Part shown: positions 10,388 to 21,666 of the stretch, piece by piece | Layout: the number at the start of each line of letters is the position of its first letter | Numbering within the stretch: position 1 is the first letter of the stretch | Origin: Wurfbainia villosa | Taxonomy: Eukaryota; Streptophyta; Magnoliopsida; Zingiberales; Zingiberaceae | Direction: 5' to 3' | Length of the DNA: 64,000 bases | Assembly (NCBI GenBank): GCA_025175895.1 | Contig: JAKLTH010000222.1 | Location: 1,550,001-1,614,000, forward strand | Program-made: the position numbers and the translations under genes | The notes under the pieces: generated by a model | Seen by the model: only the letters and a program-made list of their open reading frames with translations | What the model was told of the DNA's origin: nothing | Databases searched by the model: none

Positions 10388-12277
10388 AGAAAAGATGATG
10401 TTTCAATAGCAAAAGAAGCTTTTTTTTTTCCTTTCCCTTTTCCTTTATTTCCCTTCAAATTCAAAGTGACGAAAAGATCAATTTCTTTCCTGTCTAGTTT
10501 ACTTTTTTCCCTTACCAAAGAGTTGGGAATGTAGCATTCGATTAAAAGTTATTACAAGCTGAGAATGAAACAAGATGAAACATACTTAAGTCATAGTTTA
10601 GGTACATCTCAAACTACACCTACTAGGATATTTTGCCATCTCAGCATGGAAACTCAATGATACATGAATGAATAGCATGTAATCCACAACTACATATATG
10701 CTAAGAAATAAATGGGACAATTTTTGGCTCATGTCGTATCATTCAATTGCACGGCAAGAGACTGTTCTGTTGAGACTACCTAATCCAATTGATTTTTCTA
10801 GAATAAAAACAAATCATAGAAGTAATGTTCCAAAAACCTTGACAAAAATGGCCAACCGAATAATCAAATTTCATGTTTATTTAAGATTCTTAAATGTTAT
10901 TTTGAGTGTTAGGCACCATCAATCACCATCCTATTAAGTTTTCAAGCTCTGACAATCCTTTTGCTCATTGTGTTTTATTCTTCCACTTTCAGGACAATTC
11001 AAGTTCACTGATTTGGCAATTATAGGAACGGAGTTGACACATTTTTTACAAACTACAAAAAAGTCCTAGCTATTTACTGCAGATTGACCCATTTTTATAC
11101 AAACTAAAAGATTGAAAAGACGGTAAAAAAAAGGTAAATGCAATTCTCATCAGTTGGTACCATTTTGTTGCCTAAGGATAAAAAATGACCACTCACTTAG
11201 ATTTAACGAAGAATTCAAATAAATCTTATATTTTTAAGCTTGGCTTTCAAATTTAGCTTTAGGACCATTGATCATAAGATAAATAAACATTACCTTGAAC
11301 GAAATATTTTCTCATGGGAGGAGATGCATCATTAAGTCCGACCTAATAACATAACTAAAAACCAAGAAACATTGGTCGGTAATAGTCACATTTATAATGT
11401 CTCGAAAATAAGACTTAAAAGAAAAACCGATGAACATGGAAGAGTATCAAGCAATGCTAAAGGAAAAAATGTTAATCCATCAGTCAATATCATGTCATAG
11501 CTATGAAGAGTGTATGCTCAAAGAACTTTTAGATGATATCAGTCGGCGATTTCATAAATTAACCATTGACATCGATAAGGGACTAGATATCCTGAATATA
11601 GGTGGTGGGTATTCGATCTAGAGCATGTCATGCTCCAATTTTCCACGATTACGACAAGAGGAAATTTACATTATGGATGCGGATTTGTTGGACATAACAT
11701 ATTTAGAGCATGGCATGCCCCAATATTCCACTATTAGGACAAGAGGATATTTACAATATGGAGCATCGATTAGTGCCCTATGCTACCCAAACCTAGGTGA
11801 ACCATGTTACCGTCGATCGTAGCTTAATCCTAAGCCCTATGTTAATTTAAAAAAGTTATAAAAAGTAATTAAAATAAAATAAAAAATTAATTAATATATT
11901 GATATTAAAATTTTATATATTTTTTTAAATTATAAAATATATGGCATAATGATCTCTATAAATATAATAACTATTAAATTTTATCTTGGTAAATGAGATT
12001 GACTACACAAATCCTTCTAAATTATTAGACTTTATTTCCTATAATATTATTATTTATATTTAAATAAATTTTATTTTATTATTATTAATAAGTCTTTTTT
12101 AAAAAACAAAATTCCCCTTCCTTGTTTAATGACATATTTATTATATTTTTAAATTATTTAATTGAAACATTTATTAGATATCTCAGTATCATTTTAAATA
12201 TATCTCCTTAGTTTTTTTCTCAATGGATGTAACATCTATTTTATTTTTAATATTTTCATTTCTTACGTTGTCCATTC
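10388..12277. other. Non-coding module shared with 57.2-59.08 and 60.4-61.1 kb
   Basis: I see no gene. Blocks such as ACATACTTAAGTCATAGTTT, ATTCAAGTTCACTGATTTGG and GAACATGGAAGAGTATCA recur in order in the second unit. The part from about 10990 recurs next to Rab exon 1 at 60.4-61.1 kb, so much of this is old Rab intron DNA. A sub-repeat with an offset of 85 bp (GAGCATGTCATGC at 11621, GAGCATGGCATGC at 11706) is present in both units. Homology with the second unit ends sharply at about 12277, where the transposon block begins. Confidence 0.6.
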
Positions 12278-12286
12278 CCCGGAATA

Positions 12287-12739
12287 TTATGGTCTTACCG
12301 AACTACACCTAAGACAACTACCGGAGAAACACCTTTCAGCCTAATCTATGGGGCGGAAGTTGTGATACCTGTGGAATCTATCCTAAATATTGCCCGAATT
12401 CAAGCTTATGATCTTGAACATAATCAGGATTTACAAAGTATGGAATTAGATATGGTGGAAGAGAGGCGGGAGCGAGCCTTGGTCCGAGTTGAAGCTTCAA
12501 AACAAAGAATACAACAAGCTTTCAACAAACGAGTGTCACCTCGAGCTTTTCGGGTGGGAGATTTGGTTCTATGAAAAGTTAGCCCGGTAAGAGACCCAAG
12601 GAAGTTAGCTCCTAATTGAAAAAGACCGTATCAAGTCACACGACGAGTAGCGGGGGCGGCATATTACCTTCGAGATGACAATGGAAAAGAATTACCTTGA
12701 CCATGAAACCTTGTACACCTAAAACGTTTTTATTGTTGA
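12287..12739 (+). pseudogene. Tat-lineage Ty3/gypsy integrase C-terminal remnant
   Basis: The frame starting LWSYRTTPKTTTGETPF, followed by LIYGAEVVIPVE, is the end of a Tat/Athila-type integrase (strand transfer of retroelement DNA). It continues through RVGDLVL, LAPN, RPYQV and HLKRFY-like motifs to a TGA at 12737-12739. It carries four internal TGA codons, each where the family has Trp or Arg (TGG or CGA), the mark of C-to-T decay. The left side is cut at about 12277; the rest of pol is absent. Its neighbour on the other strand is the antisense frame that ends just beyond it. Confidence 0.75.
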
Positions 12740-12959
12740 AAAGATGTAAATGGAAGGGAATAAAGGAAAGAAATACGAGTCATGCATTTTTTACAATATC
12801 CTGAAGTGCCTTCCCACGGATTACCCTAGTTCTTACAATATTCAATAAATATCTAGGAAATTAAGGTTTGAAATAATCTGGAGAGTATCGTTGAAGAGTC
12901 ATTTCCTAGTAAGGGAGCCGACTCTAAAGCCATCCTAGAAAGAAGCTCTTATTCGGGAA

Positions 12960-13607
12960 GCTGTTCATTCTTACCTCTGACTATTAGAAGTCTCCACTTC
13001 TTGACGAAATTTAATACATTACTCTCGATGTTCTACAAAGTCTTTCCAGAGTCAACGATATTGGCTGGAGGTTTGGTGGAGGAAGGAGACCAACGCTCGT
13101 AAGTTATTGGCATAAGCAGCATGGTCTTGTTGAAAGACGGCAGACATCTCTACAAAATCTTGGCACAAAGAAGATGAAACCTCTCTGAGGGTAGCTGAGT
13201 GAGTCATGAAGTGTCATTTCCTATTTCACCTATTGAAGGGACGTTTGGTATTGTTGAACAAGGGAAAGGGCTCGGTCTCTTTCGGTCTGGAAAAAGGGAC
13301 TACGACAGATTTCTCTGGTAATCTGCCTTCTTAAATCAAATATTATTTCTTCATGCTTCCTCTGCAAAGATTGTGCTTCCATCAATTGAGCACGACATAC
13401 ACTCAATTCTTAAAGAAGGGAGTCCTCACATTGGTGAGCGACATTCAGAATAGTTTGATTTAGGGAGGAGGTCTACTGCTGAATTGTCAATTGGTTTTGG
13501 GATAAAGAACGGTTCAACTCTTGATAATTGATCACGACCTGCATCAATTGAGGTTAAGAAAGGGAGTTGACTACAACAATAAGCACAGGTTTGAAAAACT
13601 CACTAGT
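12960..13607 (-). pseudogene. Antisense ORF of the Tat element, C-terminal piece
   Basis: Read on the minus strand from 13607, frames contain NYQELNRSLSQNQL, AHQCEDSLL, RAQLMEAQSLQRKHEEI and LREVSSSLCQDF, a charged, Leu/Gln-rich pattern that looks like coiled coil. Stops and frameshifts break it. It is the downstream part of a frame whose upstream parts lie at 24040-24369 and 29549-29904, split by elements A and B. Tat-lineage elements are known to carry a gene on the strand opposite gag-pol in their 3' half. I do not know this protein's function. Confidence 0.5.
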
Positions 13608-13612
13608 TCTAG

Positions 13613-14178
13613 GCCTGTGTTGGCGGAAATCGGCGACCCTCATCGTCGACGGCATCGTCGCCCTGTTGGCCCGTCGTTACTCATCTGGTCTTCCCACCCC
13701 TGGAAGTGGGTTTTTGCCTTCCCCAGGATTCGAACTCTAGACCTCCAGGTTAAGTACTAAAGTTTATGAATCGTAACTGTGATCTTGATCACTTGGTTGC
13801 AGATTCATAACTTTATGCTTAACAGAGATCAAGAAATCATTTGAGGAAGGAAGACTTCGAGTGACGACGGTGAGCTACGGCCGTCGACGTCGATTCGACT
13901 AATCGGCGGCGATCGCCGATAATCGCCAGTCTCAACAGGCCCGATCGCTACAATAAAGCGCCTTTTATTGTAACGACGGCCCCCTATTGGCGGAATTGGC
14001 GACCCTGGTCGCCGATCGCGCGCCTGAGCGGAATTCGACGACTATTAGTCGGTCGACGATCGTCGCCGCTGCGGCTCGTTACTCACCTGGACTTCCCACC
14101 CCTGGAAGTGGGTTTTTGCCTTCCCCAGGATTCGAACTCTAGACCTCCAGGTTAAGTACTAAAGTTTATGAATCCTGG
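13613..14178 (-). repeat. SINE-like tRNA-related repeat pair with GC-rich bodies
   Basis: Two direct copies of a module of about 100 bp (13668-13768 and 14080-14173) read on the minus strand GGAGGTCTAGAGTTCGAATC, then CTGGGGAAGG and ACCCACTTCCAGGGGTGGG. GAGTTCGAATCC fits a tRNA/SINE B box (GGTTCGAANCC). A partial inverted copy of the 5' part (CTTGGTTGCAGATTCATAA) lies at about 13795. Each module is followed by a GC-rich CGATCG/CGACG body ending in CGCCAATTCCGCCAA or GCCGATTTCCGCCAA. They sit between the presumed target site of element A (TCTAG at 13608-13612) and its LTR. Confidence 0.5.
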
Positions 14179-14198
14179 TAACCAAGTGACAAATAAAT

Positions 14199-16455
14199 TG
14201 TCACGCCGAAGAGACCAGCAGAAAATCGAACATCTCCACAGACGGGTGTGATCCAAATTTTTCATACAAGGCCTACACGGCCACTATACATCGGTCCAAC
14301 ACGACCAAATCCAAACTCACACGCAGTTATATAATTTGGCCTCAGGCCATCATCCAAAATAAATGACAAACAGTCTAAAATAAATAGACTTACCCCTTCT
14401 GCCATCTGAGCAGGAATACTCAACAAAATCCAATCAAACCAAAATCCGAATAAGGTCCATAAGGACACCAAAACCAAATACAAAATCAATCTCCAACCTA
14501 TACATGTCCTCTAACCAAAATATCCAAATACCGTAAAAACAAATATCCGAATCAAAACTTTACGACGAGTGGGTCAATGCACTCTCCGACACTTCATCCT
14601 CGAAATAGATATAAACTAACGGTGAGTTCAAAGAACTCTGCGGGTATATAGTAGATATGCAAAATAAGGTATAGCTAATAATAAAATATCATGCCAAGAT
14701 CTGACTCACATAAATAGGGTATGCAAGCAAGAAATACAAAATGATCAGACTTACAATCTCCTACTCGATATAGGAGCATGTGCACGACTAGAAGTAATCC
14801 TGACCATATATAAACATGTATCTCAGATGCATGTACAATCATACGCACATCCAAGGCATCAATAAAAATGCAGAAACACAATACAAATGCAATCCGCAAA
14901 GTGCATGCCGTCTGAATGACATGGTCACCCCGACGCTACCACCCGCACACGCAATGATGCGGTGAGTGGGTAGTATGACAAACTGAGCACTCTGCCATCA
15001 TCGCTCTGAGTGGCCGAGTGGACGGATCTTTGTCATCGCTACCTACGAGCGGTCCAATGGAACTGACAGAGCAATCGTGACACACCTCCTCGATGTACCA
15101 CTAACCTACGAGCGGTGGTGTGCAGTTAACTAGTCTAGCCGGGCTCAACAATAATGGAACCTGCTCAATTAGCATGCAATCATGCAAAAATGGTGCATGA
15201 TATTAAAGCATGTAAATCCTACTCATAATATACCTATCCGAATGATATGTACAACCAATATGTACATATCCCTAATCCATGTACCATGATCCAAATCAAA
15301 CAGGGAAATAAAAATCATATCCTATCACATGCATGTATCTAGTAGGCACCAAAAACATATCAGGCATATAAACATGAACAAGTTATTGTAAGCTATCCTA
15401 CTAGCATATCAATTTGACTTAATCTAAACGTTAAGTCAAAATACCCGCCTGAATATATATCCGCAAGAAGAACCGAATCGTCACGACTGGGGACCTGCCT
15501 CGTGACCGAAACCTGCATATAGCGTAATTATAGTCAAGCACAAAATATACAATTCAACAACAAATCGAATAATTAATCGATTTCCTTTATATCCCAATTA
15601 AACCCAAATCTCATATCCTCCAAACATCATACAAATCAACCGATCAACACCCGAATCAACCCAAACCGACCAATCAAGTCACCCGCCCTAGGAATTCCAT
15701 CCACAGCCGATACATCCAACCCTAACCACACGACACCCTCCAAATCAAACCCTTACAACCTCTCCCACAGCCGCCCCCAATTCCTTCCTGTTCGCCGGAA
15801 AAACCAATATCACTGCCCAAATCCAAATCCACTGTCAATCTCAGAAAAATACCGCAGGGGTTAAACAAAAACAAGGTTGACCCCTTTACCTACTCCGGCG
15901 ACCACCGGCGAGAAGAGGCGGCGATGGCTGGGATGAGCGACGGGAGAAGCGATGGCGAAGGCACCGCCGGTGAGCGGCACTCCGGCCAGACCTAGCGTCG
16001 ACGACAGCGAAGGGAAGAGGGCGGCGTCGGCCGCTCGTGGTCGCGGCGGCCGCAGTGTGTCGCCGAACGCCTGGGTGCTTGGGTGGCGACTCGAGGAAGA
16101 AAAGCTCGCCGGCGAGGAAGAGGGTTGGCGTCGGCGAGTCGCGCGTGAGAAGAGAACCGTCGGGCGGCGAAGAAACTGTCGAAGGGGAAACTAGGTCGCG
16201 GCGCGGCGGGGAAAAGAAGAAATAGAAAAAGAAAATAAAAATTAGGTTTTCCATCTTGTATTTATCCCCTTTTAAATAGACCCCTCTAAAGCCCGTTACT
16301 TTATCCCCGTAAAACTCTCGTACAGAGTCCGTTTAAATCCAGAAAAATTCCGGAAAAATTCCTAAAATTCCCTAAAAATCCCGAAAAATTTCCAGGATTA
16401 TTTCCTCAATTATCTGGCCATTTAATTTATATGCTGAATTTTTCAGTATTTAACA
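14199..16455 (-). repeat. 3' LTR of element A
   Basis: On + it begins TGTCAC and ends TTTAACA. Long stretches are identical to 21667-24034 (for example 15180-15480 with 22740-23040), but patches around 14650-15170 and 15930-16140 differ by many small indels. The bases just outside, ACAAATAAAT, resemble the internal spacer CCAAATAAAT next to the primer site, which is unexpected for an outer LTR edge. Open frames inside the LTR are composition artefacts. Confidence 0.85.
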
Positions 16456-16552
16456 TTCTCCCCCACTAATAAAAATTTGGTCCCCAAATTTCCTACTCAG
16501 ATGCATAACGAGTAAGAAATACCATAAGTACTGAAAATACACCTCACGTACC

Positions 16553-19500
16553 TTAAGTAAACAAGTGGGGGTATTGAGCTCTAATCTTTTCCTCGAGCTC
16601 CCAAGTAGCCTCCTCGTCGGTGTGGTGACTCCACCCGACCTTGACAAGTCGCACAACCTTGTTCCGCAACTGTCGTTCCTTGAAATCCAAAATCCGTACC
16701 GGAACCTCTGCGTACGTAGCATCAGGTTGAATGGAACCTGATACATCTGACAAAATATGGGTAGAATCTGGCACATACTTCCTCAGCATAGACACATGGA
16801 ACACATCGTGAATACTCGTCAAAGATGGTGGTAGCGCTAGACGATAAGCAACTGCTCCGATCCTCTCCAAAATCTCAAACGGACCGATATATCTAGGAGC
16901 TAGCTTACCACGGAGTCCAAACCTCTTCACCCCTTTCGTGGGTGAAACTCGGAAGAATACATGATCACCAATGAGAACTCCAAAGGTCTCCGCGTCTACG
17001 ATCCGCATAACTCTTCCGCGATCTTACGCCTCTGTCATCATCCTACGTCGATAAGACGGACCAACTCGCCTCATAGAGCTCTCTGGGGGTCCTAGCAATG
17101 GGCCTCCCCAACCTCCTCCCGGAGGGTGGGTGTCCGACAACGCCTACCATACAATGCCTCATACGGCCATTTGGATAGCCGAACGATAATCGCTATCAGA
17201 AGCGAATTCCACTAACGACAAATGATCCTCCCGGTTGCCTCCAAATCTATAACACAGGACCTCAAAGAAATCCTCTAGTGTCGAATGGTCCGCTCGGCCC
17301 ATCCGTCTCTGCGGATGGAATGCGACTAAACCGTGTGCCTAAAGCCTGCTGCAGACTCTGCCAGAACCTAGACGTGAACCGGGGATCTCTATCTGATATA
17401 ATGCTCAAGGGAACACCATGTAATCTGATGATCTCCCGACAATATAGCTCTGCCAACCGATCCAGAGAGTCGGTCCTCCGAATCGATAAGAAGTGCGCGG
17501 ATTTGGTTAGTCGGTCTACGACTACCCAAATCGCATCAGTCTGACGCGTGTCCTCGGCAAACCCATGACAAAATCCATAGTAATATGATCCCACTTCCAC
17601 TCTGGAATAGGAATCCTCTGAAGTAATCCAGCTGGTCTCTGGTGCTCAGCCTTTACCTGCTGACAAATCAGACATCTAGCTACAAAATCCGCGATGTCTT
17701 TCTTCATACCGTTCCACCAATACAACCGCTTTAAATCTCGATACATGCGAGTCCCGCCTGGATGGATCGCAAATCGAGAGCGATGAGCCTCCTGTAGTAA
17801 CTCCTCCATAACCGGATGAGGCTGAGGTACACATAATCTACCTCGGAAATATATAATACCCTCATCATCTAGGGTGAACTCAGTCTGCTGTCCAGAAGTG
17901 ATCTGACTACCAATGAAGCTGTAGAATGCCGATCATCGCTCGAGCCTCCGGACTCGTCCGGGATAGGCAGTGAGCAACCATGGTAGAGAACACCTGCTCT
18001 TCGGTCCTGCTCCTCTAAACTCAACTCGGAGAAACCTCAAATCAAATCCGTGACCAAAACTCGGAAGAAGCTAAAGTCCCTCGGGACTTAGGCTATGCGT
18101 CCAAAGAACCATTAGCTTTCCTGGGTGGTAGGCGATATACATATAATCCTTCAGGAACTCCATCCATCTTCTCTGTCGGAGATTGAGTTCCTTCTGTGTA
18201 AACAGATATTTGAGACTCTTATGATCAGTAAGAATCTCAAACGTAATACCATATAAATGATGCCTCCAAATCTTCAAGGCATAGATAATAGCGGCAAACT
18301 CTAAATCGTGAACTGGGTAGTTTTTCTCATGATCCTTCAACTGTCGAGAAGCATAGGAGACTACCCTGCGTCGATCAATATCGCCTAAACCCTGTAGAGA
18401 CGCATCTGTGTATAGAACGAAACCATCGTCCCCTGATGGCAGTACCAGGATCGGTGCTGACACCAATCTCCTCTTCAACTCCTGAAAACTAGTCTCGCAC
18501 GCCTCTGTCCACGTGAACTTCACGCCCTTCCTAGTAAGGCGTGTCAATGGCATAGCAATGCTCGAAAAACCCTCAACGTAACTGCTCGTAATATCCGGCC
18601 AAGCCTAGGAAATCTGCGAACCTCTGAATCGATTTGGCCGCTCCTAATCGGTGATGACCTCGATCTTCGGGGTCAATCAAATACTCTACTCAAACCACAT
18701 GTCCTAAAACCGATCGAGTGTAACTAAAAGGCGACTTATTAAACCGCGTATAGTCGCTCGTCAAAGTCTATCCGAAAACAAGACGAAGATCGCGCGTGTT
18801 CCTCCTCGAACGAGAATAGACCGTAATGTCATCGATAAAAACAATGACGAACCGATCTAGAAAATCCATAAATTCACGGTTCATCAAATCCATGAATACA
18901 TTGGAGCATCGTAAGCCCAAATGGCATTACCAAAAACTCATAATGTCCATATCCGTACGGAACGCCGCTCTCGAACGCCGAATCTCTAACCCTTAATTGA
19001 TGATATCCGGACCGCAGATCAATCTTAGAATAGTGATGTAACTCGAGTGATCAAACAAGTCCTCAATCGTGGCGGGGATATTTATTCTTGATAGTGGCGT
19101 TCAGCCTGTAGTCGATCGATGCACAATCTCATTGACCCATCTTTCTTCTTCACGAAAAGAACCGGAGAACCCCAGGGTGATGCACTATGGCGAATAAAAC
19201 CTCTGTCCAAAAGTTCCTGGAGCTGAACCTTTAACTCGTCCAACTCTCTCGGGGCCATACGATAAGGAGCTTCGATCGGCTGATGTCGAATTAATTCAAT
19301 CATAAACTCGGGAGGCGGCGGACCGTAACTCCTCTGGAAAGACATCTTTATACTCTCGGACAATAGGGATGTCCGCGATTTGAGAGTCACCACTGTCTTC
19401 TACATTGATCATAGATAATAAAACCACGCAACCGTGCAATAAAAGCCGAGCTGAATCGCGAAAATGGTCGCTATCCGTCGTCCGGATGCGGTAAAATCCC

Positions 19501-19613
19501 ACGAGGGTTGGTTCGAGGTCCGAATGTGACCACCCTCGTCGACATCCAACTGTGGCATGATATCGCGAATCCATGCCAAGAATAATATCGAACTCGACCA
19601 TATCGATCACCAA
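16553..19613 (-). pseudogene. Element A pol: protease-RT-RNase H-integrase-chromodomain, broken
   Basis: The order on the minus strand is a protease-side frame with FDIILGMDSRYHA (19296-19613); RT start with APYRMAPRELDELK and PWGSPVLFVKKKDGSMR (19082-19393); RNase H with LYTDASLQGLG and LTDHKSLKYLFTQKE (18071-18553); integrase zinc region HRSRFAIHPGGTRMY to CLICQQVKAEHQRP (17522-17809); the catalytic part with SIISDRDPRFTSRFWQSL (17262-17600); and a C-terminal region with KLAPRYIGPFEILERIGAVA and the chromodomain-like LVKVGWSHHTDEEATWELEE (16553-17008). The protein is close to that of element D. Frameshifts separate every block and the RT YxDD region is not continuous. Confidence 0.85.
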
Positions 19614-20112
19614 TAAATCTACCGTAAGGATGATGTTACCAAAATCTAAAGGACAACCTCGGACCTCTGGGTAACATCAATGTATTGCGGATGGTAGGGA
19701 GGCGACTAATCTCTGTGATCTACTAGGTAATCTACCAATCTCTCTCATAAAAGTACGAGAAATAAGCGAATCACGAACTACGATGATCAACTAGCATAAT
19801 AGTGAAAATGCATAAAGTGAAACCGATACGGATTCGTTGGCTCGCCGCGCATCCTCTCTAATCGCATGAATACGCCATCTCGGTGGCGGTGGAGGTGGTA
19901 TCAACGCCAAAGGTGGTGACGATACGGGCGTCTGTGGGCCGATAGGAAGGTGGTATAATTGCCGCGATCGTATCGTCTGGGACGCAGGTACCGTCTGAAC
20001 TAGTGGCGAAGCGCCACGATATCGATGGTGATCGCCGCGAATGGTACTGCATCATTTGAGGCATCTGATCTGCATCTGGCGGCTCAAATCAACTGCGACA
20101 CCGTGACGGGCA

Positions 20113-21289
20113 CTAGTATACTCTGTCCAGTGAATACCATGTAGGCGACTCGATGGGGGAGCTGCCTCTCGCGGCGCGGCGTGGGGTCCTGCTGGCCTCT
20201 CTCGAGTCCTGCATCGCACAACGGTCCTCCCGAATAGAAACCCTGAAGCCACGCCGAGCCTTCAACGAACAATCTCGGCTCATGTGTCCGTAGTTTGCAA
20301 TAATAGCAATGTGTCCCAAGGTGCAGAGACAATATGCTCTTCGATCCACAACGAATACAATAGGTGTCGCAGGGCGGCCTCCTCTCGAGAAGGCTCGAGG
20401 AGGCAAAATCGCCGATTTCGAGGCTAGATGCCCCAGAATGACTCGACCGTCTGGCTGCGGCCACTGGCAAGAGAGTCTCGTGGTCGCTGGTCGACACGTG
20501 GTTCTTCACCGCTTCCTCTTCCTATCTGTATTAACTCTTTGTTGAGCCGACTCGATCAACAAAGCTCTATCCAACGCCTCTCGGTAAGAAGAACTACCAA
20601 ATCTTGTCATCCTGACCTGTAGATACCCATCGATCCAAACTGTGCATCATCCGTGACCTATCCTCAAAGACTAACTCGGGCAAAACCCGCCAACCGATTA
20701 AATTCATTATACTCCATCATCGGCGATTATTCTGTCGAAGACTCAGAAAATCCTGACGTCTCATCATCTGATATGCCCGTGGGAAATACTGACTCTCAAA
20801 AGCCTCTCTAAATCTCACCCATGTAACCTGCTGCTCGCCAATAATCGAGCGCTGCATATCCCACCAGATCTCGGCCTCACCTCGTAAATGGAAGGCTGCC
20901 AACTCTGCCTTCTCCCACTCGGAGCAGACCATATAGTAGAAGGTACGCTCCATCGTCTCGATCCAAGACTGGGCTACACTCGGATCAATCTCTCCGCTGA
21001 ATATAGTGAACCGGCTTTTCATCGACTTCGCTAATCCTGGAATCCGAGCTCGTGCCGCAGCTACATCAATAGGATAGTAGGGGCCGAGCATCGAGTGAGG
21101 CCGACTCCACCGATGGGCTGTCGGGTCGTAGTAGAAGGTCTCATCGGGGGGTGTCGATGTGTAGCAGGATCTCCCGCTGGTACATCGGATACTCCAGAAG
21201 CGGGTATCTCGGGAGGAGGATCCGCCGAGGACTGAGGATCCACTACTCCGCATGAAGACCTGTGGAATCGACCCGATCAATATGCTCAC
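20113..21289 (-). pseudogene. Element A gag, broken
   Basis: The capsid-like part is at 20717-21289, with FTIFSGEIDPSVAQSWIE, AAFHLRGEAEIWWDM and FREAFESQYFPRAYQMMR, typical of plant chromovirus gag. Downstream (20113-20406) frameshifted CCHC-type pieces with CIRCGSKS and CYYCKLRTHEP remain, matching the two zinc knuckles seen intact in element D. The protein would coat element RNA in particles. It is no longer expressible as one frame. Confidence 0.8.
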
Positions 21290-21666
21290 CTCGGTAGATC
21301 TCTCGCAAGTCGGTCACCAAAGATCTCTGGGTCTCGGCGTGGCCGCCCCATTACCACGCTGCGTCTCGTACGCGCCCACCTGCCTCATATCACATTAAAT
21401 GAATACAGATATTACTACAAATAAAAACATATCAAATTAATCATCATACCTATTTCACCGTCAGGAGAGGTCCTGTAGCCGCCAAAACCCCATATTGATC
21501 TCGTCAAAAATCCTCGAATTTCCGAAACATAAAAATCGTCGGAAATCCATACCAAATCCAAAATTTCTCAAATTGCCTCGCAAAACCTGCCAATACATGG
21601 CGAACTCCGAAAAATCCAAAAACCCCTAGGAACTCGAAAACCTAGGCGCTCTGATACCAAATAAAT

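Noticed and set aside
11430..11621. Small plus-strand ORF starting MNMEEYQAMLKEK
   Set aside because: The homologous segments at 58220 and 60870 are frameshifted, so there is no sign of coding conservation.
13668..14173. B-box motif as a functional tRNA gene
   Set aside because: No cloverleaf or proper acceptor stem can be formed; it is a repeated SINE-like module.
15886..16254. Open frames in element A's LTR (and 23442-23773)
   Set aside because: They lie within LTR sequence, are open on both strands, and have no known domain.
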